From NCBI GenBank assembly GCA_025766275.1, contig JAFKAC010000012.1, positions 310,001 through 374,000 on the forward strand: a stretch of 64,000 nucleotides of DNA, in the 5' to 3' direction. The translations under genes were made by a program, and so were the position numbers. A model generated the notes under the pieces. That model was not told where the DNA came from, did not search any database, and saw only the letters and a program-made list of their open reading frames with translations. Shown here in pieces: positions 1 to 10,625 of the stretch. This DNA comes from Lactarius indigo (Eukaryota > Basidiomycota > Agaricomycetes > Russulales > Russulaceae). The stretch's first letter is position 1. Each line of letters starts with the position of its first letter.

Positions 1-291
1 ATCGATCGTCCGCTTCGATAATCCATTGTTTGACGTCCTCGGGGTCGAGATGTTCGTATTCATCCCACAGGACGATGTCGACATCCTATGTGGGACGTTT
101 GGGTCGTGAAATAGGGATAGGACTGACGAAAGAGCACGCACTTTGGGAATACGGCCAATGTCAGCCCAGAGATAAGAGGCGGCGCTGCCAAAGAGGCAGA
201 CATTCGACGTGATATGGTTTTCGATGATGTCAGTTGTGCGCTTCGCGATGGTCAATATCTCTTTTTCAGTTGGGGGGCCGCTGGGTATCAT
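1..291 (-). CDS. nucleotidyltransferase-like protein, 5' part (runs off the left edge)
   Basis: Read on the minus strand from an ATG at 291, exon 1 (291-142) and exon 2 (85-1) are joined by a 56 bp intron (141-86, GTGCGT...AG). The join gives a continuous protein with FGSAASYLWADIGR followed by DVDIVLWDEYEHLDPEDV. A Gly-Ser pair followed about 15-25 residues later by D-x-D is the core signature of MNT/Pol-beta-type nucleotidyltransferases, and proteins of this layout are common in Agaricomycetes. The C-terminus lies beyond the window, so length and substrate are unknown. The start is uncertain: the same frame is open upstream for about 22 codons without another ATG. The family assignment is inferred from the motif only. 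Confidence 0.55.
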   Translation of the reverse strand, partial: MIPSGPPTEKEILTIAKRTTDIIENHITSNVCLFGSAASYLWADIGRIPKVRALSSVLSLFHDPNVPHRMSTSSCGMNTNISTPRTSNNGLSKRTID

Positions 292-1109
292 GTAGGGCAC
301 GTCTGAATGAATACTAGGTGGTATGGGATACGCGGACAAGTGGGCAGTGGGAGAGAGAGGGACAATAAATTACGACATCTGCTGAGTGTTGCCAGTCTTG
401 ATCCATCACATATGTGAGGCCACGAGGCAAGTCATGACTCGACCTATGATGCATGATGCATGAGGTGCCCAAGCGCTGGCATCCAGGGACAATTTGGATG
501 TCCCCTAAAGCCTGAGTAGTAGTACCATCCCTCCCTTAACTCAAGCTATCGTGACAATTGACCAGTAAATGATTGTCTTGTGATGCTGCAGGGAAACTAA
601 CTCCCTCACTGTACCATTCGCCCACGGTGAAAGAAAACGAGCCAAGTGCTCGTCACCGTCACGATGGGCGTACTTTACGTAGGGGGCTGAAGCGCTGGCC
701 ATCTGTTTTCCCGCGACGTCCGAGTCAGTCGAGGTCACGGCCGCGCCCACATTCCGGGTTGTGCCAACCTCTTCGTCAGATGCTGCGCAGTTCTGTGTCT
801 ACTTTCGCACGGTTGGAAGATACTCTTATGAGATAATAGTCGCACAACGAGCAGCAGTCGGGTGAGAGGTCGACTCTTGAGAGTGTGTGCGGGACCAATG
901 GACCCTAGAGGTTGAAAGCAACTACTTGCATGTCTTTTTTCCGGACGGGAGTGAGACGATGATATCGATGCAGTACTGTTGTACAAAAAGGGACGCGATC
1001 ATGCAGGGCCACGGCACTTTACAAGGAGCGCCCAACGTTTCCGCGTCTTTCTTTCTTTCCTCACATCACATCAAACTCGATAGCTAGACGTCTCAGATTC
1101 CCTAGCACA
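292..1109. other. intergenic region between the partial gene and GH5
   Basis: No open frame here shows family features or plausible splicing. Since both flanking genes point outwards, the region presumably holds two divergent promoters. A pyrimidine-rich stretch near 1048-1065 lies just upstream of the GH5 start. Confidence 0.4.
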
Positions 1110-4100
1110 ATGTCAAGCTTGTCCATCGATTCATCTTTTATTTTCGTCGGCTCGGAACAATCTCAAGTTTTACCACCATCAAGACCGCAGACAGCAACTT
1201 CGGATGCGACCTTTCCGTCGAGCATTTCGACACCAACTTCTCCTATAGACTCTAATGCATCATCGGTCGGCACCCCCGAGGTTCGTAACCATACCACTCC
1301 ACCTTTCGTTCGTGTCTGACAGTCAACCTCCAGGTTGTCAACCACCCTTCCGCAGACCCTGCATATACCGTGGGCTCTAGCTCGTCCTACGCTCATGACT
1401 GGTCCCGGGATACAACCGGTGGAATCCGCACTCACGGCAGGCATTTTATCGATGGATATGGCCGCGTGTGTAACCTCCGAGGGGTAAACCTCTCAGGGAA
1501 CTGCAAGACGTGCGTTGTTCGTTGTACCCTTTTGCACACGCGTCTGACGTTCGGTTACTACCCACAGCCCTGTCAACGGTGACCACACCGCGTTTCCTGC
1601 AGGTGCTGAGACAGTAACGTTTGTTGGCCGCCCGTTCCCGCTTGAAGAGGCCCCGCAACACCTTGCGCGGCTTCGGCGCTGGGGTCTCACATTTGGTGCG
1701 TCGTTTATCTCTTCATGCCACACTCTCTATCCATATTTAATCCCTATTCGACCTTCATTAATGAAGTCCGTTTTCTCGTCACCTGGGAGGCCGTCGAACA
1801 CGAAGGCCCGTATGTCTTGTTTACCTGCTTGCTCGCTAACGCGTGCGCTAAATCGACGCATATAGTGGCATATACGATACATCCTACCTTTCATACCTCC
1901 GTTCGGTTCTCTCGTTATTACCCCAGTACGGCCTCACGGCTTTCGTCGCTCTACACCAAGACGTCTGGTCGCGCTACGCCGGCGGGTCCGGCGCACCCGC
2001 GTGGACGCTTGAGCACGTGGGCTTCGATCTCCGTGCGCTCGAGGAGAGTGGCGCGGCATGGCTGCGCGGCGTGTGTGGAGGTGGCCACACAGAAGCCGAG
2101 CGCGGGTTGTGGCCGTGCGGATACCAGAAGCTCGCAGCCGCGACGATGGCGTGAGTTTTTCCTCCTCTTCGCTTGTCGGTTAAATTGTCGCCGATGCCGG
2201 GCCCGCTCGCTCTCCTGCAGGACGTGTTTCTGGGCCGGCGACACGTTCGCGCCGAAGCTCCGCGTGCGCGATGGTGTGCCGGTACAGCACTTCTTGCAAG
2301 ACGCGTTTTTGAACATGTGGGAGGCGGTCGCCCGCGCCGTCGGCGATCTTGATGGAGTGCTCGGTTTCGAGGTGCGTCGCCCCCTCTCGCCTCCCCGATG
2401 ATTTGCCCCACTTTCCTCACGCCAATTTCATGGGTTACTATATGCGCATAGATGATGAACGAACCCCATCGCGGATATGTCGACCTTCCCTCATTACACG
2501 CCTTCGACTACAACACTGATCTCCACTTGGGTAACGTCCGTGCGTACACCCATCCTGCGACCTAGTCAACCTAGGCCCACACTTACCCGACCCACTCGTC
2601 TCAGCCTCCGCATTCCAGTCTTTCCTCCTGGGCGCGGGCCATCCGACCAATGTAGACCGCTGGACGCGATCCTTCCCGATGCCCACAAGGCGCACTGGCC
2701 GAACGCTCCTCAACCCTCATGGTCGCAAGGCCTGGCGTGAGGACGGACCGACGGGCGGCCGGGACCTGTGGGAGATGCATGGCGTGTGGGAGTGGGACGG
2801 CGAGAAAAAGGCCGGTGCGGTGCTCGTCGAGAGCTACTTCGTGAATGACCCCGTGACGGGCCGCAAGGTACGCATTTATCCTTATCGGCTGATGGTAGAG
2901 GCAACTGATGGTGGCGCAGGTCGATTGGTATACGGATTTCTATTATCCGTTCTTAAAGCGGTGGACCGCACGGGTGCGTGGCGCAGTAGCCAACGGACGA
3001 GGTCACGAAAAAGTGTTCTTCGTAGAGCCAATACCTAACGAGGTGCGGCGGTGGTCTCTTATGTCTCCCTTTTCGCCGCTTGCTCACGACCGACCACCAC
3101 CAGTTTTGCCCGCCCTCGTGGACATCAGAACATCAAGTACCAAATATGGTATTTGCTCCCCACTGGTCGGTAACGCTTCCTTTCCCCTGGTCCTATTTCT
3201 TACTTGAGAACTATTCAGGTACGACCTTCGCGTGCTATTTGACAAGGCGCATGGCGAGTTTTCTGTAAATGTCCAAGCACTTGCACGCGTACGCCCTTTC
3301 TATTCCATTTTCGCCACAATATGTTGAGATGTCGACAGGGCGCGAACCCGATCAAGACGTTCCACTGGGGGCAAAAGGGCGCGCGGGACAACTTCGCCAC
3401 ACAGATACGCTCCCTCGTGGAAGCTGGATACCGCTCACTGGGCGAGAGACCCGTGGTCATTGGGGAGTGCGGAGTGCCTATGGATATGAATAAGCGTGTT
3501 GCGTTCAAGAGCGACGACTGGACGTGGCAGTGGCGCATGATGGATGGGATGATCACCGGCCTAGAGCGGGCCAACGTCGGTTTCACGTGCGTTCTTACTC
3601 GAGTCCAGTCCAGAAAGTTCTCTCTGATCTGTTCCTTTCTCTACAGCCTGTGGAACTACAACCCAGACAACGACGACAAGCGCGGCGACGACTGGAACGG
3701 CGAGAACTTCTCGTGGTTCAGCAACTCCCGCGCGCTCGGATCCGCGCTCGCGCAGGACGCGGACGAGCTCGACGCAGGCGCGCGCATACTTGACGCCGTC
3801 GTGCGGCCGTACGCTGCCAAGACCGCCGGCATCCCCCTGCGCTTCGAGTACGAGCCTGCGACCGGCGCTTTTACGTACTCGTGGGCTGTACCTTCCACGG
3901 GCCCTGGCGAGGAGGACCGCGAGAGCCTATCAAGCGTGCACGCGCCGCCGCTCACGGGCCACCCGCCGCTCCTCGCGCGCGAAACGGAGATATTCGTGCC
4001 GGCGCGGCTCTCGCGTGGCCGTAGGCTCATCGTAGAGGGCCTCGCGGACGGCGATGCGTATACGTACGACGCGGCGCGCCAGACGCTGTTCATCCTGCCC

Positions 4101-4298
4101 GCGGCGCTGTCGAGCGAAGACGGAAGCGTTGGCGCCAGCGCGTCACGTGCGCAGACGCGGTCGGTAAGCGTGCGGTTCGACCCGCCTGTAGGCGGGGAAT
4201 TGCCGAACGACTTTTGGAGCGACTTTGCAAGGCCGGTCGGTGCCGTGTCGGTCGTCTTTCTGGCGCTCGTTGCGTACTATTTGATCGGGCGTATTTAG
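1110..4298 (+). CDS. GH5 glycosylceramidase/sterylglucosidase-type glycoside hydrolase
   Basis: Thirteen exons can be joined without breaking frame into 816 residues: 1110-1280, 1334-1509, 1568-1695, 1767-1809, 1866-2150, 2221-2371, 2452-2530, 2605-2867, 2920-3042, 3104-3165, 3219-3288, 3339-3586, 3647-4298. The order of motifs is that of GH5 enzymes related to fungal endoglycoceramidase-related proteins (subfamily 12 type, acting on glucosylceramide or steryl glucoside): GRVCNLRGVNLSG near the N-terminus, VRFLVTWEAVEHEGPG, ALHQDVWSRYAGGSGAP, the acid/base Glu in MMNEPHRGY, and the nucleophile Glu in VVIGECGVPMD. These are followed by WNYNPDNDDKRGDDWNGENF. No signal peptide is visible. The C-terminus ends in one hydrophobic segment (about 20 residues, VSVVFLALVAYYL) that may anchor the enzyme in a membrane. 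The substrate is inferred from family resemblance. A decayed copy of its last exon lies at 7085-7655. Confidence 0.92.
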
Positions 4299-5234
4299 CT
4301 GGGGGGATGGGTTATACCGTATTGGACGTGGATGATACCGGAATGCTATGGGTTGCGCTCATGTGTAGTATGGTGAAGCGGCGCTGTAGCTTGGAGACTC
4401 GGCTCCTGATTAGATCCAAAATATTAGATAATCTCTAAGTTCTACTCACTATCAACCACTCGCGTGTCTACGAAGTATGGGGTTCATCCCTGCGCAAATT
4501 ATCCAGGAACGCTAACTGCGGAACCTTTTCTACAGAAGTACAGCACAGCACCACGTACAAAAAATCGCGCAGACTGCGCTAATAGCTCAGGCTCTGTCCG
4601 GTCCAGGTACCGTTCTTGAAATTGTGCTTATGCCCTATGGGTTTGGGGAGTTCCCCTTGGTAAATTTCAGTGTTACCATTTTGGCGACGAGATTGCTACT
4701 CAAGCCTCAGGAGTCAGGACGTCGAGAACACAGATGGGACGTCTCAAAACAGAACAAGGATCCACTTGCCAAGCCATTCCGAAGACGGATCGTTATTATA
4801 GCTAATCCCCGAAAAGATTATCCCGCAGATGGGTGATTGCTATCTAGCCGGTGCTACCTCCGAGGCGAACGTAAGGGCTCTACCCTCTCAACTGGTCTTC
4901 TCTGGTGCCAAATAACGCCAGAACGTGCGGAAATTATAGTGAGTCCCCTTTCAAGTTGTACCCGGGCCAGAGTTTATATCTTGAAGTAGTATTTTCAGGC
5001 CGACGGCTCGGGAATTGTGAGTGTGAACTGCCGTGCGTCTCAGTCCGCGGCTTTTGTTGCACGTAGAGATTCAGTCGGAGACGTTGTACATTGTGTTAAT
5101 GGAGACAGGGGAGAGAGACCTCACCTCAACGACTGTCCGAACTGTAGGGCACGGGCTTATTTAAGTGCCACGATTGTGATGCGAGAATCTCCAGCCCTTG
5201 CTCCCTTTTTGTGTTATTGCTCCGGCACTGGTTG
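4299..5234. promoter_or_regulatory. intergenic region and promoter of the first repeat precursor
   Basis: A TATA-like TATTTAAG lies at 5158-5165. Several stretches match the region downstream of the GH5 pseudogene: the tract after the GH5 stop (about 4350-4410 with 7710-7765), the CCGGGCCAGAG element (about 4964 with 8146), and CCGCGGCTTTTGTTG (about 5047 with 8729). It is therefore part of the duplicated segment. No gene is seen. Confidence 0.6.
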
Positions 5235-5291
5235 GTGAGTACATTCATGACCCATCTACTCCCTGGTAGAACTTGCTAACGTGTAATGCAG
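5235..5291 (+). other. 5' UTR intron of the first repeat precursor
   Basis: GTGAGTAC at 5235, a branch-like GCTAAC near 5275, and acceptor ATGCAG at 5291. The same arrangement is found upstream of the paralogue (8915-8969), with matching donor and branch sequence. The conservation supports a real leader intron in both genes. Confidence 0.6.
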
Positions 5292-5378
5292 CCCAAATAA
5301 ACCTCATTTTTTCAGCTTTCAACCGATCGCTCTCTTTCTGTTCACGCAAACCCGTGCACTTCGAAATTCTCTCACGCA

Positions 5379-6411
5379 ATGTACGCGTTCCACGCTGCCA
5401 CCCTTGTCCTCGCCGCCTCCGCTGTTGTCCCTATCCTCTCTGCCCCCCTCGCGTACGTCGTTTTTCTCCTCTTGAAACCTATAATACCGGCTGATTTTTG
5501 TCGGTAATTTCAGCACACGCAGCACCTCTGATGTTGTTGCCCGCGACGCCTTCCCACTTGGTGCACGCGACCCCGAGCTCTCTGTTAACAACATCCGGGA
5601 TCTCCTGGACAGCCTCAACCTCCGCTCTGAGGACGTTATTGCCGCACTGTACAAACGCGATGGCGGGATCGCCGACTCGATCCTCCCCCGCTCGAGGATC
5701 GTCAAGCCCTTCGGCCGTGACACTGAGAACGACCCCTCCACCCTGCACGGCCCCATCCACACGACCGACAAGCGGTCCACCGGCAAGGTGTTCGGCCGCG
5801 ACACGGTCTCCGCCCGGGACTACTCTGAACCCCTTGACTCCTTGAAGCGCGACGGCAATGACGACCCCGATGGCGCCTCCACCCTGCGCGGCCCCATCAA
5901 CACGGACGGCAAGCGGTCCACCGGCAAGGTGTTCGGCCGCGACACGGTCTCCGCCCGAGATTATTCTGAACCTCTTGGCTCCTTGAAGCGCGACGGCCCT
6001 GTCGACGACATTCAGGCCCGCAGCTTCTTCGATGATTTGGGGTCATTCTTTTCAGGCGCTGTCGACAATGGTTTCCTCGACGATCCGAATATCGCACTTC
6101 GCAGCATCGCAGACCGTAGAGCGTCCGCCAACAAGTTTATCAAGGTCCTCTCCAAGATTTCTAGCCGCGATGGCGTACAGACTACTACCTCCCGGCGCGA
6201 CGACTCTGGCCGGAAGCTCAGCCGTGGTGACGACCTGTTGTCCAAGCTCGTTCGCTCTCTCGAGCGCGATAACCTCATCGATGACATTCATGCCCGTGGC
6301 TTCTTCGACGATTTGGGGTCCTTCTTTTCAGATGCTGTCGACAATGGTTTCCTCGACGACCCAAATATTGCGCTCCGCAGCATCGCCGACCGGAGAGCAT
6401 TCGCCGAGTAG
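5379..6411 (+). CDS. secreted repeat protein with Kex2-type sites (precursor A)
   Basis: Two exons (5379-5452, 5514-6411) give 323 residues. It starts with a typical signal peptide, MYAFHAATLVLAASAVVPIL, followed by SAPLA. The mature part has two kinds of internal repeat. The first, about 45 residues and present twice (roughly 5722-5994), contains DKRSTGKVFGRD, TVSARDYSEPL and SLKRDG. The second, about 40 residues and present twice (6001-6123 and 6277-6402), contains FFDDLGSFFS, AVDNGFLDDPN and IALRSIADRRA. Five Lys-Arg sites (in YKR, DKR, LKR, GKR, LKR) fit cleavage by a Kex2-type protease, so this may be a multi-peptide precursor. No cysteine-rich or catalytic domain is seen. The downstream paralogue (9056-10236) shares the leader, signal peptide style and the KxFGRD...SAR end motif. 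The function is unknown. Confidence 0.8.
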
Positions 6412-7084
6412 GTGAGAGAATTGATACAACATGTTATGTGTAACTGTACGTTACGTGTTCTGTGAATTCGAGTTTGCTGTCCTCGTGAGAATCATCACCA
6501 CCATGTTTGGAACTTGAATTGGCGACGTGACTCAACCGGCTTAACCTCTCTGTCGTCAACGTGTCAAACTGCACCGCCATATAGCGAGCCACACATCCTT
6601 CGGTGCTGGCTATACCTGACGCTTTAAAGAGGACCGGCTCAGATGTGCCGTGCACAAACCTGCCTGCCCTAGCTTCCCGGATACCCCGAGTTGGACTCCG
6701 AGTCGTCGTAACAAATATATTTGGGATGATTACAGTAAATTGTTCACCAAGACACCCACTCTCAGCCGTCCAGCCTACTAATTTCGGGGCATAAGCTGTC
6801 GCCTCATGGCCCGTAGACCGTTGCCACTGATGCTGCTCACCATCCAACCCTTTTCTGGGGAATCGCTACAACGTGTCGGCCCTTCCACACATTCGTTCGC
6901 TTGGCACCTTAATATCCCTCGGTTCATGAATGTAACTTCCTTTTTGTTTTTACAGTGAAAGAAGAAAAACGACTAAACTTACAATTGCTGTACACGTGAC
7001 ATTAGTCGTCGCCTAACATTCTCGATTTACTGTAGCAACAGTCGCCGTCTTAGTCGAGTAAAGTCGCGACCCGACTATCGACTA
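6412..7084. other. intergenic region at the duplication junction
   Basis: Nothing recognised. A 137-residue minus-strand open frame (6847-6434) has no family features. Just before the GH5 pseudogene there is a cluster of short direct and inverted AGTCG/CGACT motifs (about 6970-7090), close to the left breakpoint of the duplicated segment. Confidence 0.35.
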
Positions 7085-7655
7085 CCACCGTCGACTGGCA
7101 CAACACTTTGCGCGATGGCTGGAACGGAGATCCCCGCGGGCTCGGACCCGCACTTGTGCAAGAAGTAGACAGCAGACGAGCTTGGCAGACCGCTCATATT
7201 CGGCACTGTCGTTCTGCCGTATGCAACCAAAAAAAAACGGTAGGCGTGCCGCTGGGCTTCGGGTACGAGATGGAGACCGGCGCGTTCGCATAACTTACTC
7301 GTGGACGGTGCCGGCCCCCGAGGGCAGGTAGCACGGGCACTGGCGAGGAGGATTCAGAGATACCGGGTGTGTGCCTGCCGACGGTCACGGTCACTGCAGT
7401 GATACGCATGCGTACGATGCGACCCGCAAACCCTGTTCCTTTTACCCGCGGCACAGCGGCGAGGGTGGGCCCTGTGCGTGCGCCGACGCGGAGAGACATG
7501 GATGATTCGTGTGAAATTTGACTCGCACGCGAATGGGGGATCGCCGAATGTCTTCTGGAGCGACTTTGCAGGGTCTGCTAACTGTTGGCTGTCGGCGTCG
7601 TGTTGACCGTTCATCGCGTACTACTGCACTATTTGCTCGAGCGTATCTAGATGGT
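7085..7655 (+). pseudogene. decayed copy of the GH5 3' end
   Basis: The sequence aligns in order with the last exon of the intact GH5 gene (about 3680-4298). Corresponding stretches are the GACTGGAACGG region, the part encoding VVRPYA (here GTCGTTCTGCCGTATGC), the part encoding LRFEYEPATGAF (here CTGGGCTTCGGGTACGAG), YSWAVP (here TACTCGTGGACGGTGCC), FWSDFA (here TTCTGGAGCGACTTTGC) and the terminal GRI codons with TAG. Frameshifts, an A9 run near 7225 and stops break the frame, and no upstream exons are present. It is a 5'-truncated pseudogene at the left end of a segmental duplication. Confidence 0.85.
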
Positions 7656-8914
7656 TCGAGTATGCACAACACTTGTATTACCACCGAATAAGTCATCTGC
7701 TGCGAGGTTTGGCTGCGCTATCGTATCGCGTACCGATGCGCTGTCGCTTAGAGACTCGGATCCTGACGAAACGGGCTGCAGAACATGTCGCAACACTATT
7801 GGTCACCGGTCACCGGTCACTAGCAACGAGTCAGCAATATTCACCTATTCATTAGGCTATGAAGCATTCGGAAGTACAAAATATACTCCTGAAAATATAT
7901 GGACTATTCTTGGAATTCCGTTTACGGTTCAGAACAGAACGAGAACTCTGATGATGTGAGACCAGCTGAATGTAAGATAGTCAACGTTTGTACATGATAT
8001 GCAACGGCAAGATCACACCGAGAGTTACACAGTACTATGCAATGATAGCAGGAGGAACGAAGAGCGAGGATTATTACGTATTATGTATATTTTAACTCAA
8101 TTACTGTCCTTCCTCTTGCGTAGTTGCAATTGCCATATTTGGGCCCGGGCCAGAGATAGCGATTTTCGCCTTGTAATTCATCCCTGAGCACAACAAACCA
8201 CCAACTGAAGTCGCACCTATAGTACAGTGATCCATCCTATGACCTATTTTTGGCGACTCAAGGCACACTAGGGTCGATGGATGAACCTCGCAACCAGAGC
8301 CTCGACTCGATCCCGGGAGGATCACGTCCCCGTTTGCTGGAGTTGAACAGCCGTGCATGTCACTCTAGCCCTTCCTTTAGCCATTAGGTCTCCTCTTCCC
8401 GACCTGACTCCGCGGATTATGGGTGTGGTGTCTGCAATGCTTAATGTTCGGATAGATGTGGACCCAAGTTATCTCAGTTGGAGATAAATAGAATACGAAG
8501 AGGTAGATTCGGATCATTCGAAGGAAGTTCAAGGAACAGTGCTAGGGTTCTGTGCCATCAAAATGGTATCGAACTAGCCCTACCCACTGGCAAGCAGACT
8601 TTCCTAGTGCCGATATCACTAGGACGTGAGAAAATTTGGTCAGTAACTGACCCGTCAGTCTCGAGTTCACGTACTAAGCCCAGCCGGACTCAGGCGTTGT
8701 GAGAGCAAACTACAGTGTATCGCGATCCGCGGCTTTTGTTGTAGGGTTTGACCGGTATTCAATATGCTGTTTGAAGCGTCGCGCATCGTGCCAAAAAACG
8801 TGAGTAGGTGTCTCAACTCAGCGACCGTTGTGGCTATTTAAGCAGCGTCCTTTCGATGCAGGATTCTTTAACTCTTGCATTAGCTCTTGTTCACTCTCGT
8901 ATTCTTACTATTTG
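7656..8914. promoter_or_regulatory. duplicated intergenic region and promoter of precursor B
   Basis: This copy matches 4299-5234 in blocks but is longer. The spacing between matching points grows from about 3,180 to about 3,680 bp between roughly 8160 and 8660, so either about 500 bp were inserted here or lost from the other copy. TATTTAAG at 8835-8842 is the counterpart of the TATA-like box upstream of precursor A. No gene is seen. Confidence 0.55.
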
Positions 8915-8969
8915 GTGAGCACATCCATGACGTGTCCCATCGTGAACGTGCTAATGTGCATGCATCCAG
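8915..8969 (+). other. 5' UTR intron of precursor B
   Basis: GTGAGCAC donor at 8915, GTGCTAAT branch-like sequence, and CATCCAG acceptor at 8969. It is in the same place as the leader intron of precursor A (5235-5291). Confidence 0.55.
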
Positions 8970-9055
8970 AATCCTCTTTATTCAACTCCCAGCCGACTTT
9001 GATCCCTCTCCGAAAGCTTCCGTTCACGCAGAACCGCACACCAAATTATAACAAA

Positions 9056-10236
9056 ATGCGCGCTTCCTGCATTGCCATCGTTGTCCTCGCCGCTACTACC
9101 GCCCATGCCCTCTCTGCCCCCGTTGTGTACGTTGTTGCCTCTCTTAAATCTACGCATGCTATACCTCCCATGACATTGCTCGTGACGCTTCCCTCGCTAA
9201 TACCGCACTTTACAGACGCGGTCTCGGCCCCGACCTCGGCGCCGGCAAGCTAATAGGCCGTAATGGTGGTGATACTGGTGCACTCTCTTGGGAACACGAC
9301 CCTGTCCGCTATCCCCGCAAGCGTGACGACGTTACTGGTGTACCCCCTTCCCAGCTGAACAACCGCGACGACGTTACCGGTGTACCCCCTTCCCAGTTGA
9401 ACAACCGCGACGACGTTACTGGTGTACCCCCTTCCCAGCTGAACAACCGCGACGACGTTACTGGTGTACCCCCTTCCCAGTTGAACAACCGCGACGACGT
9501 TACCGGTGTACCCCCTTCCCAGTTGAACAACCGCGACGACGTTACCGGTGTACCCCCTTCCCAGTTGAACAACCGCGACGACGTTACTGGTGTGCCCCCT
9601 TCCCAGCTGAACAACCGTGACAACGTTACCGGTGTACCCCCTTCCCAGCTGAACAACCGTGACGATGTTACTGGTGTACCCCCTTCCCAGCTGAACAACC
9701 GTGACGATATTACTGGTGTACCCCCTTCCCAGCTGAACAATCGCGACGACGTTACCGGTGTACCCCCTTCCCAGTTGAACAACCGTGACGACGTTACCGG
9801 TGTACCCCCTTCCCAGTTGAACAACCGCGACGACGTTACTGGTGTGCCCCCTTCCCAGCTGAACAACCGTGACAACGTTACCGGTGTACCCCCTTCCCAG
9901 CTGAACAACCGTGACGATGTTACTGGTGTACCCCCTTCCCAGCTGAACAATCGCGACGATGTTACTGGTGTACCCCCTTCCCAGCTGAACAATCGCGACG
10001 ACGTTACCGGTGTACCCCCTTCCCAGCTGAACAACCGTGACGACGTTACTGGTGTGCCCCCTTCCCAGCTGAACAACCGTGACAGGGTTACCATAGAACC
10101 CCCTTACGAGCTGAACACCCGTGACGAGTATAGTTATGGTTTCCCTTCCAGTCCTGACCACTCTCTCCCTCCCCGCAAGCGTTTCGCCAACAAGTTATTC
10201 GGCCGTGACGGGGAAGTCTCTGCCCGCGGTGACTAG
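9056..10236 (+). CDS. secreted 14-residue tandem-repeat protein (precursor B)
   Basis: Two exons (9056-9126, 9216-10236) give 363 residues. The signal peptide is MRASCIAIVVLAATTAHAL, followed by SAPV. After a short leader ending in RYPRKR come 18 copies of DDVTGVPPSQLNNR (9325-10080), then one degenerate copy (10081-10122) and a tail with PPRKRFANKLFGRD and SARGD. The first unit sits directly behind a Lys-Arg site and a second Lys-Arg precedes the tail, so Kex2-type cleavage would release the whole array. Each unit also ends in Asn-Arg followed by Asp. The changes between units are mostly third-position changes (GTT/GTA, CTG/TTG, CGC/CGT), apart from DN and DI variants, so the peptide is being kept. 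There is no cysteine and no membrane segment. It is a paralogue of 5379-6411 and its function is unknown. Confidence 0.82.
9325..10122 (+). repeat. 42 bp coding minisatellite, 18 units plus one degenerate
   Basis: The period is 42 bp (14 codons), starting at 9325 with GACGACGTTAC. Eighteen units run to 10080 without any length change. The unit at 10081-10122 is diverged (GACAGGGTTACC...AACACCCGT). Multi-unit similarity inside the array suggests recent unequal exchange: the three units from about 9577 resemble those from about 9829. Confidence 0.95.
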
Positions 10237-10499
10237 CTCTCCGAATCCTGTGACTTAGAGCGTCACTAAGCCTGTAATGGTCTCGTCGTTGATGCCTTTT
10301 ATGTAGGCCTAGAATATTTAGCTAATAATATTTTATATGTCATCATTTCGGTTTTGGTTCCCTCGATACCCAGAGCGGGAATGAAAAGCGAAGGCGGGCG
10401 TAGTGGGTTATTTTCCCTGCGGCACATAGAAATCTATATGTTTAGAACACCAAAAACCTGAGCGAAGGTAGCGCAGCAGCATTCACCGACGCAACACCT

Positions 10500-10625
10500 G
10501 CAGACCGCAGCATCGATGAGCCGAGAAGGTTCGTCAACAGGTCTTTTAAGGACCTCATCTGCGACATTCACCCGACATCATGACCTTCGATGAGCCTTCA
10601 AGCTTCAAGTTGGATGAGGCCTTCA
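10500..10625 (+). pseudogene. relic of the precursor A C-terminal repeat
   Basis: Downstream of precursor B, CGCAGCATCGATGAGCCG and AGGTTCGTCAACAGGTCT followed by GACATTCACCCG match the coding part of precursor A that encodes RSIADRRASANKF and DDIHAR. The frame is broken and no start remains. It shows that the ancestral duplicated gene carried the A-type C-terminus, which copy B lost when its repeat array took over. Confidence 0.6.

Noticed and set aside
6434..6847. Minus-strand open frame of 137 codons between precursor A and the GH5 pseudogene
   Set aside because: No family motif, no splice support and no matching frame in the other copy of the segment.
9250..10161. Long minus-strand open frames (303 and 261 codons) across the repeat array
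   Set aside because: They are shadows of the 42 bp coding repeat: a period divisible by three keeps other frames open too. Only the plus frame has a signal peptide, a spliced start and mostly silent variation.
5379..10236. Fungal RiPP cluster with tailoring enzymes beside the repeat precursors
   Set aside because: No UstY-like (DUF3328), methyltransferase or peptidase gene is seen within 10 kb; the neighbours are GH5 and aspartic proteases. The precursor idea stays, the cluster idea does not.
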